Below are positions 42,381 through 50,408 of a stretch of 64,000 bases of DNA, piece by piece. A program made the translations under genes and the position numbers. Position 1 is the first letter of the stretch, and every line of letters begins with the position of its first letter. The stretch is from UBA10348 sp002469915 (GTDB lineage Bacteria > Bacteroidota > Rhodothermia > Rhodothermales > UBA10348), in contig JAQWHM010000021.1 in assembly GCA_029249345.1 (NCBI GenBank), positions 62,001-126,000 on the forward strand, read 5' to 3'. The notes below the pieces were generated by a model. That model made no database searches. It had not been told where the DNA came from and worked only from the letters and a program-made list of their open reading frames with translations.

Positions 42381-45300
42381 TCATTCGACAAACAGCACTC
42401 CGGCGTCACGTAGGGCCATTCTAATTCCAGTCAACGATTCGTTGATCACTGAGAGGGTAGTTTCGAATCCTGCGAGGTGTTCGTTCACAATCTGGAGCTG
42501 CTCTTTGTGCGTTTGGGTAGGGCCATACGTGGATGTGACGAGGCCAATGTCAAGGACCGAGAGGCGGCTGCCAACGGTTGGGGCAACACGTTCTCCGGGT
42601 TCCTGTCGAGCCGGTGGTCCATAGACATCCGCTCGAAGGTTCAACAGTCCTTGTTTCGCGTCGTGGATGCGAGAATCCAAATCACCGGTGCCACCCGTTG
42701 CACGGGATAAGGCAATTTCCATTTTGGTGATCGTATCCATGGCTTCTGAAAGTGAAGCATCCAACACAGAGTTTCGGCCAACTGCATTCTCGTACGCTCG
42801 GAAGAAAGCGGCAACATCTGCATGAGAAGCACCGGGAAGAGCGCCCTCGCGAAGCGGCACGACATCGAAAGATTGTGGTGCAGAAAGCTCGGTAACCACT
42901 CCGTCGATTCGTTTCGACATCGTTACGGTGTATTGCCCGGGTTGAGCAAGCATTCCACTGGCTGTTGAGGATGCATCTGCTGAGGTGACTGCTTGTGGAG
43001 ACGGATAGCGCAGATCCCAGGAAACGCGGTGGAATCCTTTGGTGACCGGTCCCTCGATGCGCCGAACGGTGTTGCCTTCAGAGTCGCGAACCGTGAGGAT
43101 CACGACAGGGTCGGCCTCGCTGCGCTCGGCCTCCACAGCATCCCAGCCCGGAAACGCTACTGCCTGACCGTTCGCGACGGCTTTTTTCTCCGCTTCCTGC
43201 CTCACCTGCTTGAGCTTTTGCATCGAGTCACGCAGGTAATAGGTAAAGGTCGCGCCAAACTCAGGGTTCGGAGCCACATAGTGGTCTGAACCCTGTGAGC
43301 CACGCGTGTCATCAAAGCTTAGCATCGGACGCGGTACATACCACCACGCCTTGCGCACACCGAATAGGGTCGCTTCTTGAGCCAGTTGTTCATTCGATAC
43401 ATCGCGCAGTGAGGTGTAATCGTCTAACACAAAAAATCCGCGACCAAATGAAGCCCCAACGAGGTCATTTTCCCGCTTGTGAATGGCCAGATCGCGAAAT
43501 GAAATGGTTGGCATATTTCCGGTCAGCTTGACCCAAGTTAATCCCCCATCCACCGTAAAGTGAATGCCATATTCCATAGCAATGAACATTAGGTCTTTGT
43601 CCACGTGATCCTGCACGATGCGCCAGGCTAGGGTGCGGTCTGGTAAGTTGGCTCGCATGGACTTCCATGAGCGGCCTTGATCGGTACTTTTCATCACATA
43701 GGGGCTGTAGTCACCGTATTTATGGTTGTCCATGATGACATAAACGGTATTGACGTCGTACATATCCGCCTTAACGTCATTGACGAACGCCGTAGCTGGA
43801 ACGCCCGGCATGGAACCCACTTCGATCTTGCGCCAGTTGGCCCCGCCGTCTTCGGTGACCTGCACGAGACCATCATCCGTACCTACGTAAATCAACCCCT
43901 CTTGCTGAGGCGATTCAGAAACAGATGTGATTGTGTTGTACATCGACATTGCACCTACATCCCAGGCATTATCCCAGCTCTGCGTACCGCCCATAATGGG
44001 CAACGTGAATCGGTCTTGGTCACGGGTTAGGTCACCCGAGATAGCCGTCCAACTATCGCCACGGTTGTCGGATTTCCAGAGGCGGTGCGACGCGAAGTAA
44101 ATGCGCGTGGCCAAATGTGGACTGACTAAAATGGGTGCATCCCAATTGAAGCGCTCGTAGTCTTCATCCGCGCCGGGTTGAGGCTGAATGTCCATCGCCT
44201 CACCCGTGATCATGTCGATCCGCGACAGCGCACCTTGCTGCCGCTCCGCATACATGATATTGGGGTTACCTGGCTCAGTTGCCGGCTGGTGCCCATCCCA
44301 GTTAAGCACAATTTTCCAGTCTGAGTTCTGGATACCGTGGAGGTTATCCGTGCGCGAGGGGCCTCCTTGCGTAGAGTTGTCCTGCGTCCCGCCAAAGATG
44401 TTGTAGAAAGGCTCCGCGTCATCAAGCGCGACCTTGTAGTACTGCGTGACGGGCAGGTTCTCTATGAAGCGCCACGTTTTAGTCAGGTCAAAACTCTCAT
44501 ACAGACCACCGTCTGACCCAATCAACAAGTAGTCGGGATCATCCTCGCGAAAGGCAATAGCATGATTATCCCCATGCTTTGCCACTTCATTCATGCGAAA
44601 GAACGTCTTCCCACCATCGTCAGAAATCTGCAGATTAGCATCCATCAAATAGAGCCGCTCGAACTGATGAGGCGAGGCGTATAGCTCCTGATAGTAATGC
44701 GGGCCCGTTGCACCCGATACCGCGTCCGACATCTTAGTCCAGGACGAGCCCCGGTCAGAGGACCGAAACACACCACCCGTCTTGCGATCTAACTCAATGG
44801 CTGCATAAACGATATCTGGCTGCTGAGGTGAAATGGCAAGACCAATTTTGCCCATATTCGACTCAGGTAACCCCCTTGTTACCTCTTCCCACGTTTCTCC
44901 CCCATCGGTACTACGGTGAATACCCGAACCCGGTCCTCCACTCATGTAAGCAGCTACAGTACGGTGGCGCTGCCACGTTGCGGCATACATCCAGTCGGGA
45001 TTACGAGGGTCTACGGCAATATCCGTAACGCCCACCCATTGATCCGTACCGAGCGTCTTTTTCCATGTGGCACCACCGTCTGTAGATTTGTAAAATCCAC
45101 GGTCGCCGCCGGATGACCAAAGCGGTCCTTGCGCCGCTACATACACGACATCCGAGTTTTCTGGATGCACAATGATTTCAGAAACGTGTTCTGAGTCATG
45201 CAGTCCCATGTTAGTCCATGACTTCCCGCCATCATCGCTGCGATAGACACCGTCTCCGTATCCCATGTGACGGCCTCCCACATTTTCACCGGTGCCGACC

Positions 45301-45611
45301 CACACCACATGCGGATTAGAAGGATCAAGACTCACACTTCCTGTCGAATACGCCCCCTGTCCGTCAAATATGGACTCCCAAGTTGTACCCGCATTCACCG
45401 TTTTCCATACGCCGCCAGAAGAAACGGCCACGTACCAAATTGAATCGTCATCAGGATGAATGGCGATATCCGAAATGCGTCCAGACATGAATCCGGGGCC
45501 GAGCGCACGCAGTTTTAATCCATCAAACGTCTCTGGAACCATGCGGTCCTGAGCAAATGACGAGAGGACAAAAAACAAGGAAAATGCGAGAAACAGAGAA
45601 AGCTTTTTCAT
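42381..45611 (-). CDS. Secreted VPS10/BNR-repeat beta-propeller protein
   Basis: The 1076-residue protein has a signal peptide (LSLFLAFSLFFVLSSFAQ). Many sialidase-type Asp-box/BNR repeats follow, such as YRSDDGGKSWTNMG, YKSTDGGATWKK, HRSTDGGETWEE, FRSSDRGSSWTKM and FTVDGGLTWVK, forming one or two large propellers. The C-terminal part (DPVVILTVRDSEGNTVRRIEGPVTKGFHRVSWDLRYP, in parts) is an Ig-like module seen in relatives annotated as glycosyl hydrolase or sortilin-like. I see no catalytic residues that would support a true glycosidase. It would work in the periplasm or outside the cell, as a binding or scaffold protein. It is monocistronic. Confidence 0.87.
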   Translation of the reverse strand: MKKLSLFLAFSLFFVLSSFAQDRMVPETFDGLKLRALGPGFMSGRISDIAIHPDDDSIWYVAVSSGGVWKTVNAGTTWESIFDGQGAYSTGSVSLDPSNPHVVWVGTGENVGGRHMGYGDGVYRSDDGGKSWTNMGLHDSEHVSEIIVHPENSDVVYVAAQGPLWSSGGDRGFYKSTDGGATWKKTLGTDQWVGVTDIAVDPRNPDWMYAATWQRHRTVAAYMSGGPGSGIHRSTDGGETWEEVTRGLPESNMGKIGLAISPQQPDIVYAAIELDRKTGGVFRSSDRGSSWTKMSDAVSGATGPHYYQELYASPHQFERLYLMDANLQISDDGGKTFFRMNEVAKHGDNHAIAFREDDPDYLLIGSDGGLYESFDLTKTWRFIENLPVTQYYKVALDDAEPFYNIFGGTQDNSTQGGPSRTDNLHGIQNSDWKIVLNWDGHQPATEPGNPNIMYAERQQGALSRIDMITGEAMDIQPQPGADEDYERFNWDAPILVSPHLATRIYFASHRLWKSDNRGDSWTAISGDLTRDQDRFTLPIMGGTQSWDNAWDVGAMSMYNTITSVSESPQQEGLIYVGTDDGLVQVTEDGGANWRKIEVGSMPGVPATAFVNDVKADMYDVNTVYVIMDNHKYGDYSPYVMKSTDQGRSWKSMRANLPDRTLAWRIVQDHVDKDLMFIAMEYGIHFTVDGGLTWVKLTGNMPTISFRDLAIHKRENDLVGASFGRGFFVLDDYTSLRDVSNEQLAQEATLFGVRKAWWYVPRPMLSFDDTRGSQGSDHYVAPNPEFGATFTYYLRDSMQKLKQVRQEAEKKAVANGQAVAFPGWDAVEAERSEADPVVILTVRDSEGNTVRRIEGPVTKGFHRVSWDLRYPSPQAVTSADASSTASGMLAQPGQYTVTMSKRIDGVVTELSAPQSFDVVPLREGALPGASHADVAAFFRAYENAVGRNSVLDASLSEAMDTITKMEIALSRATGGTGDLDSRIHDAKQGLLNLRADVYGPPARQEPGERVAPTVGSRLSVLDIGLVTSTYGPTQTHKEQLQIVNEHLAGFETTLSVINESLTGIRMALRDAGVLFVE

Positions 45612-45747
45612 GTCAGCAATATGCGTTGGAAGGATGCATGAGCCCTCAATGTAATCAACCGTGCTGACTCAGTCATTGTTGAACATGTGCCTGATTTATA
45701 GTAGAATGCCACATGACTTCCCCTCTGTTAACAACTCTTCTCTCCTC

Positions 45748-46701
45748 ATGAAACGCATCCTTCCCGCTGTTCGCCCCGTTATATCGCTGTTCCTGATAGG
45801 TATGCTTGCCATCGGATCAACTGGATTTGTGGCAAATACCCTCCTTGACGGCTTACAGTATCGCGCCATCAAGGTGAGTTCTGATCGAGATATCGACGAC
45901 TCCATGAATGAGCTGGCCGAAGACGGTTGGTACCCCCGATTTGTACTCAAATTCCAAGGTGATGCGCGCTTGATTTACGAACGGGAGCGCGATGAAGACG
46001 AGCGAATTTATGATCTGGAATACAAAGCGGAAGTGATCGGATCCGGCAAAGAAATCGACGATACCTTCAACAAAATGGCTAAGGATGGCTGGTTTCCTCG
46101 ATTCGTATTTCGAACGGGCGCGCTGAATCAGAATTGGCGACTGATCATGGAACGAGATCCGCAAGATGATGTCAACAACCTCGAATACCGGGCCATTCTA
46201 CTCGGCGAGGGACGGGAGGTAGATGACAAGTTCAATCAGCTTTCTGTTGATGGATGGTATCCGCTGTTCGTCGTGAAGGGCCTTAGCGAGCACCGAATGT
46301 TATTCGCCCGCGATCCGGATAACACGGAGCGGACGGTTCGTTTCATGGCAAAAACGACGTTCAACCCCAAGCAGATCGATGATCTCTACAACGAACATGG
46401 TCAAGACGGCTGGGAGCCGATGTTCCTCTTTCAGGACGAGAATGAAGCCTACAGAACACTGTTTCAACAACCCATTGGTGAAGATCCTTTCCCAATGGAG
46501 TTCCAAGCTCGACGCATTGATGACATGAGTCAAATTGACGACAAGTTTAACCAGTATAGCGCCGATGATTGGTACCCTTTGTTCGTAATTCGCGATGTGG
46601 AAGAATTACTAGAAAGCTACGAGGATTCAGACGGGAGGAATCAAACGCGTACCGTGGACGAAGTCCGCTGGCGCATGCTTTTTGGAAGAGACGCGCAATA
46701 G
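45748..46701 (+). CDS. Exported protein made of five tandem ~53-residue repeats (DUF4177-like pattern)
   Basis: No named family is recognised. The start is set at the ATG at 45748, which gives a clean signal peptide or anchor (MKRILPAVRPVISLFLIGML, then AIGSTGFVA); the frame is open to a GTG at 45661. The mature part is five units, each starting with an aromatic codon at 45859, 46021, 46186, 46342 and 46501 (period 52-55 residues). The shared pattern is Y-x-A, then I/V-DD-x-x-N, then DGW-x-P-x-F-V and R-x-L-F-x-RD. Examples are EIDDTFNKMAKDGWFPRFVF and EVDDKFNQLSVDGWYPLFVV. The rhythm recalls the small DUF4177 domain in tandem. It is convergent with the cupredoxin-propeller gene. Confidence 0.75.
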   Translation: MKRILPAVRPVISLFLIGMLAIGSTGFVANTLLDGLQYRAIKVSSDRDIDDSMNELAEDGWYPRFVLKFQGDARLIYERERDEDERIYDLEYKAEVIGSGKEIDDTFNKMAKDGWFPRFVFRTGALNQNWRLIMERDPQDDVNNLEYRAILLGEGREVDDKFNQLSVDGWYPLFVVKGLSEHRMLFARDPDNTERTVRFMAKTTFNPKQIDDLYNEHGQDGWEPMFLFQDENEAYRTLFQQPIGEDPFPMEFQARRIDDMSQIDDKFNQYSADDWYPLFVIRDVEELLESYEDSDGRNQTRTVDEVRWRMLFGRDAQ

Positions 46702-46727
46702 TCTCTTTTGACCGTTGCCCTGAATCT

Positions 46728-48728
46728 CTACCGTTCAACGACTCGCATAACGCCCCGCATCGTGAAGGCGTGTCCCGGGAAAGAGCATAGATACACGTAC
46801 TCTCCCGGTGTTTCAGGTACGGTGAAATAGATCGTTTCCTTTGAATCGGGTTCGAGTAATACGGTATGGAAAAGCACCTCCTCCAGATCTGGTATGTAGC
46901 TCCGATTAGGCCCCTCGAGCCCAAGCGCTATGGCCTGCTCTCCCACCTTGTCTGCCGAACCAGGCTGTACGACGAGTAGATTATGCATCATGTCGTCGTC
47001 GTTATCAAAAATGAGCTTGAGCCGACTTCCTGCCTGAACATCAAAGGCCGGTAAATCAAATTGCAGACCAGGTTCGGTACCAATAGTGATGGTGGCATCC
47101 GGGCCATTGGTCCAATCTTCGGGCATCGTCGTCATCCGCTTTGGTTGGGCAGAAGCCACCATTGAAGAGGAGCTTTCATCGGTCCGAGCACGATCATTTT
47201 GGCTCGCTTTAACGGTCATTTTGGGACCACCGGGGATTTCGTTTAACGTGTAATAGGCTACGTCGTGTAGCAATGCATCACCGCCTTCCGAGCGAAGACT
47301 CGTCAGTTTTAACTCGTGGATATACCCTTTTCGCAAACCACTCACGGCAATACGTGCGCTTAGGCCATCTTCTGATACCGAAACGCCCTGTATCTCACTC
47401 GTTTCCTGATTCGTAATCGGACTGCCGTACGTACTGTGGTACTGATAGGTAAACCCTGTGACGTGGTAGGACGCTGGATCGGCAGCAATACTACGATCAA
47501 TGGGCTTAGTAAAGGTGAGTTCGAATCCGTCAGGTCGAGCTTCAACTGAATGGACTTCAAAAGGCATTTCACCCGTCCACTCAAGCCGTTGTAGCCCATA
47601 AGGAGACCGTCCTGTGGACCCCCATCCGCGGCTGGTCATGCCCACAAACATGGAATGGTCTTTTCCCCAGACCATACGTAATACTCCGGAGGAAAAACCC
47701 TCACGAAACGGAAATGCAGCACCCTGATACACGCCGTTCACTTTTTCCAAAAACACGCGCATAACCCGACTCTGCCCCTGATCTCCGACGAACAGCTGAC
47801 CAGCAAACGGACCGAATCCACCTTTGGTATTATCAGCTAGAATATCCGAGGTCGAGACACCCATCAGCGTATGCGGTAGCCACACGGCTGGCATTTTGAG
47901 ATCAGGTACGTCCGGCGCAACTTCAACCATAGGTTTACCTGAATCAGGTACATCTTCTGGCCTCAATGAGAGCGGAGACTCGGGTAAGTGAGTCCATTTG
48001 AGACCTTGTGGGTTACCGACAAAGTCCCCTTTCTCTACATGAGTGATGTATCCGGAGCCGATCCAGTCACCTTGATTCTCTCCATAGAAAACGTCCCCTT
48101 CCATGTTGAATCCAAAACCGGCCGGTGAACGCATTCCAGTCGCAATAGGTGTCATGTCACCATCGGGTGAGATCTCCAACATCCATCCTCTCCATTTGGA
48201 AAGGCTGGCCCCATACCCAATCCACGCTAGATTAAGCGTTACGATCATCGTACCATCGTCTTTGATCAGAGGGCCGAAGGAATACTCATGGTAATTGCCT
48301 TCGAGCGGCCAGCTATAAACCGTTTCATATAGATCGGCCCGGCCGTCTCCGTTCATGTCTTTTAAACGGGTTAACTCGCTGCGCTGCGATGTATAGAAAG
48401 CGCCGTCCCGATAGGCCAGCCCCAGAGCTTCGTGCAGACCATGTGCGAAACGCTTGAACTCGGGTCGCTTGCGTCCACTCATGTATGGGTTTTTAATCAG
48501 CCAAACATCTCCTCTTCGAGTCGATACGGCCAACTGGCCATCGGGCAATACATCCATACCCCCGACTTCAAGTATCACGTTTTCGGGTATAGGGAGCGTT
48601 ACAATCTTGTAGTAATCCGCCTCTCCTTTCGGGACTTGAGCCCACGCTGAAGAAACATATAGGAAGGAGACAAGGACAAGCAGAGCAGGGCGAGTCATAT
48701 CTGCCATTTGTTTAGATAGGTAGTTCAT
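46728..48728 (-). CDS. Secreted propeller (PQQ-sugar-dehydrogenase-like) fused to a C-terminal cupredoxin domain
   Basis: The 666-residue exported protein opens with a signal peptide (ALLVLVSFLYVSSAWAQ). A six-bladed propeller of the sorbosone/PQQ-dehydrogenase type follows (ILEVGGMDVLPDGQLAVSTRRGDVWLI, in parts; MRSPAGFGFNMEGDVFYGENQGDWIGSGYI). An Ig-like stretch is next, and the last 120 residues form an azurin/plastocyanin-like domain. Type-1 copper ligands are visible as the histidine in DDMMHNLLVV and Cys, His and Met in YLCSFPGHAFTMRGVM. This suggests periplasmic electron transfer coupled to oxidation of a sugar-like substrate; the substrate is unknown. It starts 4 bases after the DUF1080 gene stop, so the two form an operon. 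Confidence 0.87.
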   Translation of the reverse strand: MNYLSKQMADMTRPALLVLVSFLYVSSAWAQVPKGEADYYKIVTLPIPENVILEVGGMDVLPDGQLAVSTRRGDVWLIKNPYMSGRKRPEFKRFAHGLHEALGLAYRDGAFYTSQRSELTRLKDMNGDGRADLYETVYSWPLEGNYHEYSFGPLIKDDGTMIVTLNLAWIGYGASLSKWRGWMLEISPDGDMTPIATGMRSPAGFGFNMEGDVFYGENQGDWIGSGYITHVEKGDFVGNPQGLKWTHLPESPLSLRPEDVPDSGKPMVEVAPDVPDLKMPAVWLPHTLMGVSTSDILADNTKGGFGPFAGQLFVGDQGQSRVMRVFLEKVNGVYQGAAFPFREGFSSGVLRMVWGKDHSMFVGMTSRGWGSTGRSPYGLQRLEWTGEMPFEVHSVEARPDGFELTFTKPIDRSIAADPASYHVTGFTYQYHSTYGSPITNQETSEIQGVSVSEDGLSARIAVSGLRKGYIHELKLTSLRSEGGDALLHDVAYYTLNEIPGGPKMTVKASQNDRARTDESSSSMVASAQPKRMTTMPEDWTNGPDATITIGTEPGLQFDLPAFDVQAGSRLKLIFDNDDDMMHNLLVVQPGSADKVGEQAIALGLEGPNRSYIPDLEEVLFHTVLLEPDSKETIYFTVPETPGEYVYLCSFPGHAFTMRGVMRVVER

Positions 48729-48732
48729 GACA

Positions 48733-50181
48733 TCACCAAATCAAAGCATAGCGAACGGTTGCAGAACCGTCGCTGAGTGAAACAGGGACAAGAAGCTCTT
48801 CGCCTTCATCTAAGGCGCGGATGATGGCCTCGCCACCACCGGAGTCGAGGAGTTCCAGATAGTAGGTATTGCCTTCCATCCTGAAGACCCCATCATCACC
48901 TTCGGAAATCGTTGTAGCGGCGGCAACAAGAACCCAAATTTCTGAAGACCCGGAATCATCACCTGATACCACTATTTCTCGTTCCAATTGCCGTCCATTA
49001 TCTCCGGGCAGCAGTCGATCTGTGATCGTTACATCGCTCATGGTGTAATGAAAAGATGGACGACTATCCGCATCCAAATCGTATCCCTTGAAGACATAAT
49101 CAGCCCCCATGCTGTCTGGCCAGACCATACTGTCGGACTCAAGACGCGCTACAGCAGGCCTCCCAGAAAAAGTCAGCACACTACCTCTTGGAACGGCTAA
49201 CTGCTGTGTGCCTCTGCTGTGCCACATATCCGTGGTCTCAATAAATCTCCCTTTCCAAGCGTACAGCACGGCGCCTTGCGCAGAGTCCATCACGTAATGG
49301 ACCCCATCGGGATCGCCCACCGAAATGGTTCGCGTCTTCTTTGCACCATCATGGTTCACAAACCCTCGAATAACCTCTGCTTCTGAGGTGGGCTCCACAT
49401 GGATGGCCGGCACAAAACGAGGTGGTTTCTCATCCTCGGCAGCCGCGGGTAAATGGAGATTGTATCGGATGTTTCTTAGCGCTACGGGACCATGATCGCC
49501 CTGAATCATGATGGGGGCAAGCGCCTGCTCATCCGAAAACCCAGCCGCACGGGTGGGACCGGTGAGCTCTACATTCTCATGAATGACAACCCCATTTTGA
49601 GCAACCTTAACCATCTTGGCATTGGAAACCTTTCGGCCTTCTGCATCAAATCGAGGAGCCTGAAATAGGATGTAGAAATCCTGCCACAACCCAGGTGCCC
49701 GACTCACATTCATACTGGGTGGATGGCCCTGATATCCGCGCTCACCTTCATTGCGCGCTGGATCCCATCGCTGGTAAATACCACCAGCATCGGAATACGT
49801 CGGATTCGGTACGCCCCAACTATCAAAGAGCTGAATTTCGTATCGACCTTGTAGATATACACCTGAATTAGAACCCTTGGGCATCATGAACTCAAATGAA
49901 AGCTCAATATCCCCATGCTCCCACATAGTGAACAGGTTTTCTCGTGCCCCATCAGACGGCATATTGAGTAGAATGCCGTCTCCATCGGTCGTCTGAATGT
50001 CAGCAACGCCATGGCGGTCGGCCTCTATCGCTCCAACAATGCGCCAGTTATCGGCGGGTGCCTGGAAACCATCTAGATCCGTAAGCGGGTGTTCTATCAT
50101 GTCCTGACCGTTGGCCACTGGGGCCATAAACAGTATCAAGACGAAGCAGGCGGATAATATTCGGGGACAGAAGCGGTTCAT
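48733..50181 (-). CDS. DUF1080 (3-keto-disaccharide hydrolase-like) secreted protein
   Basis: The exported protein has about 482 residues. After the signal peptide (MNRFCPRILSACFVLILFMA) a DUF1080 lectin-like sandwich spans roughly 25-225. Its blocks are DIELSFEFMMPKGSNSGVYL, RYEIQLFDSWGVPNPTYSDAGGIY (in parts), APGLWQDFYILFQAPRFD and GPVALRNIRYN. The C-terminal half is an unrecognised beta-rich domain. DUF1080 proteins are implicated in hydrolysis of 3-keto-glycosides. The ATG at 50181 is chosen over a GTG at 50190 because it leaves a normal signal-peptide N-terminus. The neighbouring oxidising propeller-cupredoxin fits a 3-keto-sugar route, which is inference. Confidence 0.85.
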   Translation of the reverse strand: MNRFCPRILSACFVLILFMAPVANGQDMIEHPLTDLDGFQAPADNWRIVGAIEADRHGVADIQTTDGDGILLNMPSDGARENLFTMWEHGDIELSFEFMMPKGSNSGVYLQGRYEIQLFDSWGVPNPTYSDAGGIYQRWDPARNEGERGYQGHPPSMNVSRAPGLWQDFYILFQAPRFDAEGRKVSNAKMVKVAQNGVVIHENVELTGPTRAAGFSDEQALAPIMIQGDHGPVALRNIRYNLHLPAAAEDEKPPRFVPAIHVEPTSEAEVIRGFVNHDGAKKTRTISVGDPDGVHYVMDSAQGAVLYAWKGRFIETTDMWHSRGTQQLAVPRGSVLTFSGRPAVARLESDSMVWPDSMGADYVFKGYDLDADSRPSFHYTMSDVTITDRLLPGDNGRQLEREIVVSGDDSGSSEIWVLVAAATTISEGDDGVFRMEGNTYYLELLDSGGGEAIIRALDEGEELLVPVSLSDGSATVRYALIW

Positions 50182-50408
50182 CAATTCCACGACTCGTTCT
50201 AGTTACAGAGAGTGTGAATGTAGTTGAATGGAATCCGCAAAAAAAGTGTGATGTGAAATAGTCGGTACACTTTCGAGTCTCATACCGATTGGTTCACTTC
50301 TTGGAAAAACGAAAGCTTCACCCTGTCCGGATTGATTTTTTACCCATTTTCAACTCGTGTTCGGCTGTACTTTGGGATCCAATCCCTTTTAGCAGGGGTT
50401 TGGATCGA
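50182..50408. other. Divergent intergenic region
   Basis: The region lies between the DUF1080 operon and the large gluzincin/PD40/barrel gene. An open frame runs from 50289 into the rightward gene, but it lacks a signal peptide at its start. No dyad or gene is seen; promoters for both sides are expected. Confidence 0.35.

Noticed and set aside
42381..45611. Many antisense open frames across the BNR-repeat gene
   Set aside because: They arise from the biased codons of the Asp-box repeats and have no signals or similarity.
42381..45611. True sialidase or glycosidase activity for the BNR protein
   Set aside because: Asp-box repeats are present, but no catalytic Arg triad, Tyr/Glu pair or FRIP-type motif is recognisable.
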